This document shows, one piece after another, positions 54,313-64,000 of a stretch of 64,000 bases of DNA. Position numbers and translations under genes: made by a program. The notes under the pieces are model-generated. The model was not told where the DNA came from and did not search any database. It worked only from the letters and a program-made list of their open reading frames with translations. The DNA comes from Alopecurus myosuroides (lineage: Eukaryota > Streptophyta > Magnoliopsida > Poales > Poaceae), in contig CM054061.1 of assembly GCA_028641055.1 (NCBI GenBank), forward strand, positions 60,532,974 to 60,596,973, given 5' to 3'. Position 1 is the stretch's first letter, and every line of letters begins with the position of its first letter.

Positions 54313-55292
54313 GTGCTTCAACATTTTTTGGCATATTTTCTAAATCAACCAAATGAATTTTCTAGACATCTATTCTACATGTATAGTGTAAATCTGAAGT
54401 TTCATTATGTTTTGAATAATTGTTCTATTTTTTATTTTTTATTTAAATAACATGGTTTAATAGAAAAATCATATGTAAAACTGATAAAAATCATCGCTGT
54501 AGTAAATCTGAAGTTTCATTATATATTTTTATTTAAATAACATGGTTTATAATATTTAACAGCAAAGAAATCATATGTAGAACCATCGATCCCTGTGGCC
54601 AACGTACCAACCAATCAGAGCGCAGAACGAACGTCTCGCGGATCGCTGTGGCTGCGAGCGCATCCGTCCGATGCACGATTCCTTCTAGAAGGCGTCGATC
54701 CAACAGCCCAGGTCAAATCTCTGTGTTTCCTTCTAGAAGCTTTTCGGGTGGTCAAACAGAGGGTTGACCAAGCTTGAAATGAGCATTCATAATTCAAAAA
54801 AAATCGAAAAAATATATTGCCGACGCACATAGTAGTGTTATGTCATATAGTAACGAGAAAAAAATATAAACCTGTCTTATAAAGAATTGAACGGAAAAGC
54901 ATTGTGTAACATGTGATATCTTGAACAGTCTAGTAGAGAGTTCAAGATAATGAGATGAGTTTCAAACCTTTGGAACTCAAATATGGTCAAAATCTCACCA
55001 AAGCTTCATTTTGGTGTGACTAAGAAAGATCCAAAGTTATTTTTTCATTTTGATGTTTTAAACCTGTTTTATTTACAATTTTCGATTAAAACCATTATTA
55101 TTCAAAAGAAAATAAATAATGCGAATATTCATCTAATAAATTTTCAGGCTTCGGAATTGCATTATATAGGTCTAATACAAGTCTAGGAAAAATATAAATA
55201 GGATTTATAAACATTAGAACGAAAGCCATCACTAAAATGAGATTCCTCAAATACAGGAGTAGAGATTTCAAAGAATATGAGGTGGAAACATT
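54313..55292. other. Spacer between arrays with a promoter-like spot
   Basis: About 980 bp. A GC-rich island at 54580-54775 contains ACCAATCAGAG and two palindromes CCTTCTAGAAG (about 54681 and 54729) that resemble heat-shock elements (TTCnnGAA). The remainder is AT-rich without a credible ORF. Confidence 0.4.
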
Positions 55293-57095
55293 GTGAATCT
55301 TCCGAAGAGGTGGGTTCTACCTTTTTGTTTTGTGTTCCTATGGGCTATCCTAGCACCACCAAGCAAATAGTTCCACATTGCTACCCCCTTTCGACGCCGT
55401 TACCGCGTGTTTCCGTATAAGTCCGGTATTTCCCCAGCGGATAGGGTTTCACCGGGAGGGGAGATACGGAGCGTCTGGATCCCAACACAAGCTAGGGGGT
55501 TCCATACCATGATAGTATAGGTGTGTTGTGTGCTTTGGATGTCAAAGATTGCTCTCCGGGGTGTGACCCGCTTCACCGGCATCCATTTCTCTCTCGTGAG
55601 CGCTTACAGGGTGAAACTCCTGTATCGGACCAAACATCCTGAATCTTCCGAGAGGTGGGTTCTACCTTTTTGTTGTTTGTTCCTATGGGCTATCCTAGCA
55701 CCACCAAGCAAATAGTTCCACATTGCTACCCCCTTTCGACGCCGTTACCGCGTGTTTCCGTATAAGTCAGGTATTTCTCCAGCGGGGCTAGGGTTTCACC
55801 GGGAGGGGGGCTACGGAGTGTCTGGATCCCAACATAAGCTAGAGGGTGCCATACCATGTTATTATAGGTGTGTTGTGTGCTTTGGATGTCAAAGATCGGG
55901 GTGTGACCCGCTTCACCGGCATCCACTCCTCTCTCGTGAGCGCTTAGAGGGTGAAACTCCTGTATCGGACCAACATCGTGAATCTTCCGAAGAGGTGGGT
56001 TCTACCTTTTTGTTTTTTGTTCCTATGGGCTATCCTAGCACAACCAAGCAAATAGTTCCACATTGCTACCCCCTTTCGACGCAGTTACCGCGTGTTTCCG
56101 TATAAGTCAGGTATTTCTCCAGCGGGGCTAGGGTTTCACCGGGAGGGGGGCTACGGAGTGTCTGGATCCCAACATAAGCCAGGGGTGCCATACCATGTTA
56201 TTATATGTGTGTTGTGTGCTTTGTATGTCAAAGATTGCTCTCCGGGGTGTGACCCGCTTCACCGGCATCCACTCCTCTCTCGTGAGCGCTTAGAGGGTGA
56301 AACTCCTGTATCGGACCAACATCGTGAATCTTCCGAAGAGGTGGCTTCTACCTTTTTGTTTTGTGTGCCTATGGGCTATCCTAGCACAACCAAGCAAATA
56401 GTCCACATTGCTACCCCCTTTCGACGCAGTTACCGCGTGTTTCCGTATAAGTCAGGTATTTCTCCAGCGGGGCTAGGGTTTCACCGGGAGGGGGGCTACG
56501 GAGTGTATGGATCCCAACATAAGCTAGGGGTGCCATACCATGTTATTATATGTGTGTTGTGTGCTTTGTATGTCAAAGATTGCTCTCCGGGGTGTGACCC
56601 GCTTCACCGGCATCCACTCCTCTCTCGTGAGCGCTTAGAGGGTGAAACTCCTGTATCGGACCAACATCGTGAATCTTCCGAAGAGGTGGGTTCTACCTTT
56701 TTGTTTTGTGTGCCTATGGGCTATCCTAGCACAACCAAGCAAATAGTCCACATTGCTACCCCCTTTCGACGCAGTTACCGCGTGTTTCCGTATAAGTTAG
56801 GTATTTCTCCAGCGGGGCTAGGGTTTCACCGGGAGGGGGGCTACGGAATGTCTGGATCCCAACATAAGCTAGGGGGTGCCATACCATGTTAGTATAGGTG
56901 TGTTTGTGTGCTTTGGATGTCAAAGATTTCTCTCCGGGGTGTGACCCTCTTCACCGGCATCCAATTCTCTCTCGTGAGCGCTTAGGGTGAAACTCCTGTA
57001 TCGGACCAAACATCGTGAATCTTCGGAAGAGGTGGGTTCTACCTTTTTGTTCGGTGTTCCTATGGGCTATCCTAGCACAACCAAGCAAATATCTC
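55293..57095. repeat. Tandem array B, 345-bp unit, five copies plus a partial one
   Basis: Unit starts (GAATCTTCCGA[A]GAGGTGG) at 55293, 55639, 55978, 56324, 56669 and 57015: steps 346, 339, 346, 345, 346. The last copy stops after about 80 bp. Units are very similar. Because one pair is exactly 345 bp apart, a repeat-encoded ORF of 266 codons (56092-56892) arises; it is not considered a gene. No similarity to array A was noticed. Confidence 0.92.
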
Positions 57096-57744
57096 TAAAA
57101 ATGTCTAGAAATGACATGGCCGAGTAGTGCAGACAGCACCCGTCTACACTATTGTACATGCCTTAAAAACAGAGGGAACCTGATCCTCTTACTTTGCCCA
57201 CCTTACGTTCTCTGACTTTCTACCATGACACGTGGGTCCGGTGTGTGATGGGATCCATTTGTAAACAACGTGGCAGAAGAAGAAAATAGTTAACGTCGCG
57301 TCGCATTTGCAGCAGCCCTGCACGCCTTGTTTCAGAAACACGAGTCGCGTCGCATTTGCAGCGACGCAGCCCTCCACACCTAGTTTTCAGAAGATACGCA
57401 TCAATGCATATGCAGCGAGGCAGGATTTGGCCTGAGACTTTGGACTTTCTTCTCTTCACCTCTTTAATACACGCATGCAACGTCGAATCACTTGACTGCC
57501 TAATGCACACGCGCTCGTACTCCGTATCACTAGCTGTCCTAGGCCTACGCCTATGCCTGTTCTACACCGCTTTGACCATGCATCGACTCTTCTACACTGC
57601 ACCCAATGTTTTCACATTGTTTGCTTCATCTACCCCAATTAATTCACGTCTAATCGTGCCTTTAAATAGACCGTTTCACTCGTCCTCCATCTTCTCATCC
57701 CTCTCCATCCCTTTGCCCTTCTCTCCCTAGCTTCAAGCCCTAAC
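57096..57744. other. Region upstream of gene 2, with promoter elements
   Basis: Holds a diverged tandem pair of GTCGCGTCGCATTTGCAGC (57295 and 57345) and a TATA-like CTTTAAATAG (57660-57669) about 80 bp before the gene 2 ATG, followed by a CT-rich leader typical of plant 5'-UTRs. Confidence 0.5.
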
Positions 57745-58143
57745 ATGACTTCCTACTCTCTACCATCTAGCCCCGAGTCGGTCTCCGACGAGGACAACCT
57801 CCCAAAAGATCGGCCTTGGTACGAGGCCGATTATACGTCGGAGGAAGTCGAATCTCCCAAACGGGAGAGATCGCCATCCCCGCCCTTCGTCCACAACCCC
57901 AAGCCCTCCCTCACCGCCCACAACGACCTCTCCCCCAAGACGATCCGCCGCCTCAAGGAACTGGAGCGGCTGGAGAAGAAGGAGTTGAAGGCCGAGGAGA
58001 AGAAGCAGGCGAAGGAGGACGTGAAGGCAATGCGGGCCAGCATCAAGCGGATCCGTGAGCGAGAGGAGGAGAGGATGCGGGCGGAGAACCGCCGCGTCCG
58101 CGTCAACAAGGAGATGGAGTACAGGGCGGCGGAATGGAAGTAG
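57745..58143 (+). CDS. Unknown 132-aa coiled-coil protein carried by the Mutator-like element (gene 2)
   Basis: ATG 57745 to TAG 58141-58143, no intron. Residues 1-45 are Ser/Pro/Glu/Asp-rich (SLPSSPESVSDEDNLP, RPWYEADYTSEEVES); residues 60-125 are a charged Lys/Glu/Arg helix (LKELERLEKKELKAEEKKQ; RIREREEERMRAENRRVRV), probably coiled coil. TATA-like box and CT-rich leader upstream. A single open frame with GC-rich third positions on a background of AT-rich DNA supports coding. Not recognised. Confidence 0.6.
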   Translation: MTSYSLPSSPESVSDEDNLPKDRPWYEADYTSEEVESPKRERSPSPPFVHNPKPSLTAHNDLSPKTIRRLKELERLEKKELKAEEKKQAKEDVKAMRASIKRIREREEERMRAENRRVRVNKEMEYRAAEWK

Positions 58144-58832
58144 GGCGCCGGAGGGCGGCAAGGCCTCCCGGGCGCCGGAGGGCGGCAAGGGCTCCCGCAT
58201 GCAGCGCGGGAGCAGTTAGGGCTCCCGCATGCAGAGCGGGAGCAGTTAGTTTTTTTTAATTAGATGTAATGTCCCTAGGGCCCCACTGATTATATGTAAA
58301 GTGGGACCAGTTATCGAATTATAAGTATGTTTAATTATATATAAAGTTATGTCCTTATATTTGTCCAAATATGTACCCACTGTTTAGAAGTTTTATCCTT
58401 TCTAATTATCGCTTTTTTTAAAAAATATTTCTAATTATCGCTTTAAAATATGCACATTGTAAACAAAATTTATATATAAGAGATGTGATGCATTATGTTT
58501 TCTAAGATAATCTACAAATTTCAGTTGATCACAGTATATATTTTATATTATTAATACGAATAATTTGATGGTTTAATAAATGGATAATGTGTAGTCTGCA
58601 TGTAGGGATTAATAAATATAAATGGATAATGTGTAGTCTGCATGTTGACATTGGGCCTCGTCAACAGCTGGGGCCCACATGCAGCGCCAGCCGTCAACAG
58701 TTGGGGCACACAAGCCGCGCCAACGCTCAACAACTGGGGCCCACAGGCCGCGCCAACGGTTCTATGATGGGTCCCACAGGTCAGCATCCTAACGGGGGCA
58801 GAAAATAATGGTGGGAACAGCGAAAGGAGTGC
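58144..58832. other. Right subterminal region of the Mutator-like element
   Basis: Short tandem repeats follow gene 2: GGGCGCCGGAGGGCGGCAAG twice (58142-58190), GGGCTCCCGCATGCAG twice (58189-58235, also able to form hairpins with GCGGGAGC). Further right are GGATAATGTGTAGTCTGCAT twice (58581, 58622) and a roughly 35-bp GTCAACA-CTGGGGCCCACA unit three times (58660-58760). No ORF believed. Confidence 0.6.
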
Positions 58833-58927
58833 TTGCGCACTGACTAGGGGCAAAACTGAGGTCGATTCGGCGCTAGGGGTAAAACTGAGGTCGTGGTGAT
58901 AACTGAGGGCACCTTGTTAATTATCCC
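58833..58927. repeat. Right TIR of the Mutator-like element
   Basis: Reverse complement begins GGGATAATTAACAAGGTGCC and matches the left TIR over 95 bp, best in the inner 60 bp. Followed by TTTTATCAA. Confidence 0.85.
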
Positions 58928-59073
58928 TTTTATCAACGTTTTATTTCTCGGTTTTCTCAGAAAATATTATCAGTAACTAACATAGTTTGGTGTATGATGA
59001 CAACTAAAGTTTAGACAGAAAGCATAACTGGTAATACTTATTATATGAAAACTAAGCTAGCTAACCAGTTGGT

Positions 59074-59508
59074 TAAATGGGGTTGATAAACGATTTAAGA
59101 CTATTATTAGGGTAGGAGCGCTTGCCGTTATTTGGTCGCTCTGGCTATGTAGAAATGACAAGATTTTCAATGATAAATTTTTTTCTCGTCTGCAGGTTCT
59201 ATTCAGGAGCACAGGTATTCTCCGTTCGTGGTCCACATTACAGCGAGGGGAGTTACGAGGCCTTTTTACGGAGGCATGTGCACGACTGGAGCATGTGGCG
59301 AGGGATATTTTTATCCCACATGGATGACCGCTTGATCTACGGATAGAGACTCCATAGCATCGACAGCCTACAGCGGACGTTCTGTAGCATTGTCGCTCTG
59401 TTTATTTTCAGTTTCGGTTTTCGGCTGTGTGCATCTCACGATGCAGAGGCCGGGTGTAATGCTTGAACTTTTTTGAGTAATAAAGCCCTTTATCAAAAAA
59501 AAAAAAAA
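59074..59508 (+). mobile_element. 5'-truncated LINE (3' end only)
   Basis: 435 bp ending in an A-run of about 14 (59495-59508), flanked by the perfect 15-bp duplication AGCTAACCAGTTGGT (59059-59073 and 59509-59523). The sequence codes the C-terminal tail typical of plant L1 ORF2 (ALAVIWSLWLCRNDKIFND; ARLEHVARDIF). GAGTAATAAAGCCC precedes the tail. Perfect TSD suggests a fairly recent, severely truncated insertion. Confidence 0.9.
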
Positions 59509-59523
59509 AGCTAACCAGTTGGT

Positions 59524-60447
59524 ACTTGGAACCGATCTCACAAGACCACTTTCCTTGCAACCCCATCTCACAAGACCACTTTTGCTGCAAGCAAACCCAG
59601 CTAGCTAACCAGTTGGTACTTGGAACTGCTAAAATATTCTCCCAAACCATCAGCTCACGACATGATCTTCAGTTAGCTAGTATAGTATTTTAGTACACTA
59701 ACTACTAGCTAGACCGAAGCAGCAGTAGCAGCATGGACACCGATCACATCTGGTCAGTTAGCTAGCTGCAACTAATGCCCAGGTACTGCTGCAGGTATGT
59801 GTGGTAGGGGCAGCCGGAACCGGTTGTTGAGCTGATGACAATAACCTACTGGCGCGCATCCTAGCAGATAGTGGCTGCATCAACACAAGCAACACCAAAG
59901 TCTTCCTGATACATGAATCGATGGCTGTGATGCTGAATGGTTTGGTGCCATATAAATATAGTGCTTTTTGCTGGCTGTGATGCTGAATGTTCTTGACAGA
60001 TATCCTCGCAAATTAGACGTTTTGTACTAGTACATCACAGTAATGTGCATTTTTTTAATTAGAATTTAGCTGGCTGCATATCACTCAGCCTAAGAGTTTT
60101 ACTTTTATCTCCAAAACAAGTTGGGCTAGGTTGACTGTATTGATGTGCAGCTTTGTATATGTTCTTTTATCTCCAAAACAAGTTGAGCTAGCCTAAGAGT
60201 TGCTATGCCTAAACAAACCTAGCATCTTTGTGTTTAGAGTGCTATTTTGTTCTTAGATTTGGCATCCAAATCATCATTGGCAGGGGAAAATAGCACATCC
60301 GAGAGATTACACCAACCCTACCGATAGAATAAAAAAAAGTAAACTTGAGCTGCTATTTTACAAATTAATAACTTATGCTTAAGTACTCGATATAAGGCAG
60401 CAATTTTAAAAACTATCTTATAAACATTTGAATGTTATTACAGAAAC
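59524..60447. other. Intergenic stretch with a local duplication
   Basis: GCTAACCAGTTGGTACTTGG recurs at 59510-59529 and about 59604-59623, and ATCTCACAAGACCACTTT at 59534 and about 59568. TATCTCCAAAACAAGTTG recurs near 60107 and 60170. No gene seen. Confidence 0.5.
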
Positions 60448-61319
60448 ATGTTCGAAGCCGGTGCCGAGGAAGAGGGCTGGGATGCCCACGCTGCAACCGG
60501 CATTGAGGAAGAGGTCCGGGAGGACGACGCTGGTGTTGATTGGGGTACTTGGAGGAAGAGGTTGATGACAGCACCGATGGTGGCGGCACTGACCGCACGG
60601 CGGCTGGTGGTAGCGGCGATGCCGCCCCGACGACCGATGAGAAGAAGAAGAAGCCTCAGGCGCCAAGGAAGGATCGTACGCCGCAAGTGCTCGCCAACGT
60701 CACTGATACAATCACCGAGGTCTCGCCAAGTGGCCTACCATTGGCGCCTCGAGCGGTTGCCTCAGGGTACGGCATGCAACTAGGGTGCATCGTGCGGGAA
60801 AGCATGTCGATCAACACGACGTACCTTAGAAGCAGCGACAACGCGGCTTTGGTCGAAATCCTCCTGAAGAAGCTTCACCAGCGATACACGTTCCCGGAGC
60901 CGTTCAACAAAAGGGTGGACTCTTTAGCCATCATGAAGATGAGCACCGCCTTGAGCAGCTGGAAATCCCGGGTGAAGAAGAAGATTGCGAAAGGTAAAAG
61001 CTGGGAGGAGATCAGTCGCAAAGACCCGACGCTCGTGAAAGAAGATTTCGACATACTGAAGGCGTACATGAACACCGAGGAGTGTAAAAAATGGACAAAA
61101 TGGGGGCAGGATATGCGGGAGAAAAACATAGGGGTCCAACATTGCGGAAGCGGTGGTTACCGAGGAAAACAACCCGTTTGGGAGAAAGAGGACCGCCAGA
61201 TGGAACGTCTCAGAAAAGATAACCCCTGGCACAAAATCACGGATATACAGGTTAGGAACTTTGTCCGGTCCCGGTACTTCTTAGACTGGAAGACGGGGGA
61301 ATTCGTGACGAAAGAATAG
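60448..61319 (+). pseudogene. CACTA-type second-ORF protein, N-terminal part
   Basis: Two overlapping frames (break near 60530-60545): MFEAGAEEEGWDAH, then an Asp/Thr/Lys-rich region (EKKKKPQAPRKD) and a conserved-looking domain with GYGMQLGCIVRESMSIN, LLKKLHQRYTFPEP, ALSSWKSRVKKKIAKGKSWE and KWTKWGQDMREKNIGVQHCG. It ends with stop at 61317-61319. The layout is that of the plant En/Spm-type accessory transposase ORF seen beside CACTA transposases in grass genomes. No CACTA terminus was found in the window, so the element extends beyond it or is a fragment. Confidence 0.6.
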
Positions 61320-61402
61320 GACGTGAAGGAATTCGAGAAACATTTGGTAAGGACACATATATCTCAAGTACATGTATATTGCATTGATCTAATAATTAGA
61401 TA

Positions 61403-62059
61403 ATGAAGCCAAATGGGCCCACCTTAATTTCCTTTTGTCCGAAGGAGAGGGAGTTGCGGAAATCTGGCCACTCGTCCGAAGGGTCGACGGATTGGTGGGA
61501 CACGCCTTTCAACAGGGCGACGAACGCATACAAGAAAAGGCCGTTGGATGCCCCGCCGACGTCAGCTGGCCGTATCTCCGGCTTTGGGCTAAACATGAAG
61601 GTAGCCGAGTACTACGCATCGGTTGCCAAGTCGTCGAGAAAGAAGAGGAAGACGACATCGACTAAGGATAAAGAGGAGGTCGAGGAGCTGAAGAAGAAGA
61701 TGGCGGTTCTAGAGAAGAAACTTAAGAGAAAAGAGAGGGACCCCGACACGCTCAATAAATTAGTGGATGAGAGGCTCAAGGAAGTCATCCCCGCTGGGCT
61801 GATGGAGGGGATAGCTGCTTGGAATGGGGGGGGGGGGTCAAATTGGACCGATCCATCTGCCCACCTTTGTCAGCAGCAACTCAAGCATGAACCAGCAAGT
61901 GCCGCCGCAACAGGTGACCCCCCCCAGACGCCGCTACTTCTGGTCGCATCGGCGCCCCCTTCCGCAGCAATGCCGAAGAATGATGGGCCGGCCGCCGGCA
62001 CCGTCGCCCTTGTCTCGACACCGGTCGAGCTCGACGCCATCACCAAGGTAACTAATTAG
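61403..62059 (+). pseudogene. CACTA-type second-ORF protein, middle part
   Basis: Probably the next exon: PNGPTLISFCPKERELRKSG, DWWDTPFNRATNAYKKRP, FGLNMKVAEYYASVAKSS, then a Lys/Glu coiled coil (KKKMAVLEKKLKRKERD) and DERLKEVIPAGLMEGIAAW. A run of 12 G (about 61827-61838) follows, then a Gln/Ala/Pro-rich tail. The splice junctions to neighbours were not resolved. Confidence 0.55.
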
Positions 62060-62130
62060 TTAGTCGTGATCTAACTACGCCTTCTCAAGATGACTGTCAT
62101 CTCACGATGCCTGATATGTTGCCCAACAGG

Positions 62131-62879
62131 ACGAACCTTGCGTACTCCTGCATCGTGTGGTGCCCGGCGGAGAATTGGTGGATGTTGCTACCGACACTAT
62201 TATATAACCCAGGGAACGTACTATGCACCGCTCTCAAATGGACGAGAACGTGATGAAGGTGAAGTTGGCCAATGTAGTGCCGGAGTATCACGACGTACTC
62301 CCCCCTTTCAACCTCCAGGCTGCGAAGAGGAGGACAACTTGGTACTTGGAGACTGCACGACTTGGGTGATGAAATGGCCGAAGAGCCAGATTCGTCTTGG
62401 GGGGGGGGGGGGGTCTTGTGATCAAGCGCAACATCGGCGCCACATCCCCTATGGCCCCGCCCAATAAGATCGTCCGACCCACGAAGCAAAGAGCCCTCCA
62501 GACAGTACCCAAGGCCGTCGCCCCTCAGAAGGAAACGGCCGTAGTCGTCGCCACCACCACCCAGAAGGAACCGGCGGTCGTTGCCACCACCACAAGGCAC
62601 CAAGTGTTGTTGGAAAAAATGCCGGAACGACCGGCCAAAAGATCATCAAAGGCAGTTGTGCCTCAACCGCCGGCATCACGGCCGCCGTCACCACCCAAGG
62701 ACGTGGACATAGGGCTTGCTGGAGCCGGTGTCGATGACTATCATTACGATGACAATGTCGACATCAATGCCTACCTCAACATGGGCTTCAGCGAAGATAA
62801 GTACATGCCTGCTATGGATCGTGACGATGAAGCCTTCCGCAGTCACGACGATCAACCTAGGCGTGCTGAAATCACGTAG
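62131..62879 (+). pseudogene. CACTA-type second-ORF protein, linker part, frameshifted
   Basis: After a possible acceptor (CCCAACAG at 62122-62129) the frame reads DEPCVLLHRVVPGGELVDVA and further on a motif WPKSQIRLG next to a run of about 16 G (62398-62413). The neighbouring frame then codes KRNIGATSPMAPPNKIVRPT, a Thr/Ala-rich linker and an acidic block (DVDIGLAGAGVDDYHYDDN) to a stop at 62877-62879. The homopolymer and frame changes indicate decay. Confidence 0.45.
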
Positions 62880-64000
62880 CGCCGGACCTTCCAGCAGGGT
62901 ACAGTATTCAGCCCTGGCACACTGCATAAGACAGTTGTAGGGTCGCCCCGAGCACCCCCAGCAGCACCCCCACCAGTACCCCCAGCTCCCGCAGCAGATC
63001 AGGCCACCGCCAGCAAGAAGATTAGGAAGAGACCTGCTAAGGTAAAGGGCCAGCCTAGTAAGATCTTGGCCGACGCCGTGGTACGACCCCCTATGGATGG
63101 CTTGACCCGCTTGCATGAAGCTGGCCAACCGATCCTGCGTCCGGACGAGATACACGGGGCAACTGGACCAATGCTCACTTTGCTAAACATTATCGTGATG
63201 CTAGAGGGACTCCTTCTTAAAGACGAGTGTCCAAATTACCCGGTGTTCGTGGTCAAGGTGCCAGAGGGCCCGGACTTTGTCCATGAAGACCCCGCGGGAC
63301 TGTTCTTCATAGCGTACGAGGATATCTTCAATCTGTTTCACTCGAGACGGCTGGACTATAACTTGGTCCGCCTATACGCGCTCAATGCTCAGCTGCAGAT
63401 CCAGCGAGAGTTACCCCCGTACGTTGTGGTAGCGGGTCCCTACTACATGCGTGATAGCCAGCTGGAGGAAGGATCAAGTACACGGACTAAGGCAGTGAAG
63501 TATCTTGAGAGCTTCATGTTGAGAAACAGTGAGAAGAGGGACATTCTTTTGCCTGTCTTTCCCGAGTAAGTCTCGCGACCATCGTAGCTAATGTTTTCTG
63601 TCTAGATTTCATCCATTGCTTATCCTTGTTTCAATTGCATGTGTTGAGCAGGGACACATACTGCACACTCATCGTGCTTTGCCCAAAGTGGTCATTTGCC
63701 CAGCACTTTGACTCGTTGAATACGACGAAGAGGAAAGACTACACCAGAATAAGGGGTGTTCTCGGTGAGGCTATCAATCGCTACGCCCAAAATGGAGGCA
63801 CATTCGAAAAGAAACAAGAATGTATCAGGCCGGCTACTGGCAAATATAGGTTCAAGCACGTGACCGAGTTCCGCTGCATCAAGTAGCCGGCTTGGAGCAC
63901 GAAGGAGGCCTTCTATGCCCTCCATCACCTCAAAGGGATTGTTCGCGATGCAAATAATATGAATCATCCTTCTAAACTCCGAGACTGGTCCAACAAAATG
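62880..64000 (+). pseudogene. Ulp1 (C48) protease-like C-terminal domain of the CACTA-type ORF
   Basis: A Pro-rich linker (62940-63000) leads to LTRLHEAGQPILRPDEIHG, PEGPDFVHEDPAGLFFIAYE, VVVAGPYYM and FMLRNSEKRDILLPVFP; an intron (63566-63651, GTAAGT..GAGCAG) joins to EDTYCTLIVLCPKWSFAQHF. This matches the layout of Ulp1-like peptidases attached to grass CACTA ORFs, where the second line usually reads HCTLI with the catalytic His. Here Tyr stands in its place (63659-63661), and a TAG (63883-63885) interrupts just after FRCIK where Gln is expected. The following PAWSTKEAFYALHHLKG stays in frame to the window end. Likely inactive. Confidence 0.6.

Larger units (their letters stand above)
51452..58927. 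mobile_element. Mutator-like element (7.5 kb) with two genes and two tandem arrays
   Basis: Terminal inverted repeats of 95 bp (51452-51546 and 58833-58927) begin GGGTCATTTA and GGGATAATTA and share a core containing CGAATCGACCTCAGTTTTGC. The flanks are TTTTATCAC (51443-51451) and TTTTATCAA (58928-58936), an 8/9 match to a 9-bp target duplication. Long TIRs with GGG ends and 9-bp TSD point to the Mutator superfamily. No transposase-like coding region is present, so it is non-autonomous. Inside: gene 1 (52123-52818), a 203-bp array, a CCAAT/HSE-like spot, a 345-bp array and gene 2 (57745-58143). Confidence 0.8.

Noticed and set aside
53750..54356. Three 68-residue ORFs of nearly the same sequence
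   Set aside because: One per unit of the 203-bp array; AT-rich, no start context, frame changes from unit to unit.
56092..56892. 266-codon open frame made of a repeated 115-residue peptide
   Set aside because: It lies wholly in tandem array B and exists only because two adjacent units are in frame; other units (339, 346 bp) break it.
53112..57095. Regular repeats considered as a CRISPR-like array
   Set aside because: Units are 203 and 345 bp of direct tandem repeat without short repeats and unique spacers, and the genome is plant.
57760..58200. Leu-rich minus-strand ORF opposite gene 2
   Set aside because: Mirror of the Lys/Glu-rich coiled coil on the plus strand.

Overview
This looks like repeat-rich intergenic DNA from a grass (Poaceae), most likely subfamily Pooideae. 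The evidence is two Sabrina-type Athila LTRs (termini TGATACGTC and CATCA, internal site TGGCGCCGTTGCCGGGG), a Stowaway MITE, CACTA-type coding pieces and Tat, Reina and copia retrotransposons. Almost everything is transposable element. The only clear host gene is an F-box gene on the minus strand, now in pieces. No rRNA, tRNA or CRISPR array was recognised.

Layout. 1-6068: 3' half of a copia element (window starts inside it), split by a 3.9 kb insert (574-4437) that carries a minus-strand gypsy-type LTR. 6069-29549: F-box gene territory. Its C-terminal exon piece (6497-6784) is cut off by a complete copia element (6785-22696, TSD TCCGA), which holds a complete Tat-lineage gypsy element (10231-20754, TSD AGAAT). 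The gene continues at 22697-23550, is cut again by a Reina-type chromovirus (23551-28958, TSD AGACC), and its first exon ends at 29549. All three elements have LTR pairs that look identical by eye. 29550-31206: Stowaway MITE and an unidentified transposon-like ORF. 31207-48450: two Sabrina-type pieces in opposite orientation; the reverse LTR is split by a second complete Tat element (35065-47183, TSD GATAG). 48450-51451: no gene seen. 51452-58927: a 7.5 kb Mutator-like element with 95-bp TIRs, two small intron-less genes and two unrelated tandem arrays (203 bp and 345 bp). 59074-59508: 5'-truncated LINE tail with a 15-bp TSD. 60448-64000: decayed CACTA-type second-ORF/Ulp1-like coding region running off the window.

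The most striking content is in the two Tat elements. Each carries, besides the sense gag-pol frame, a spliced antisense gene behind the 3' LTR. Choosing GT-AG introns by eye gives six coding exons whose phases close perfectly in both: 900 aa in the first element, 835 aa in the second. Each has its own TATA box. In both elements the sense ORF opens inside the 5' LTR and reads through the tRNA primer-binding site. The first Tat element has lost gag by an apparent in-frame deletion; the second keeps gag but has three stop codons in the sense frame while its antisense gene is open throughout.

How it fits together: the sense frames supply replication proteins; gag-less or frameshifted copies with identical LTRs must have been copied using proteins from relatives. 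The antisense genes converge on the sense transcripts, so overlapping RNA and regulation in cis are possible but not shown. Boundaries supported by TSDs are firm; family names rest on motif recognition only.
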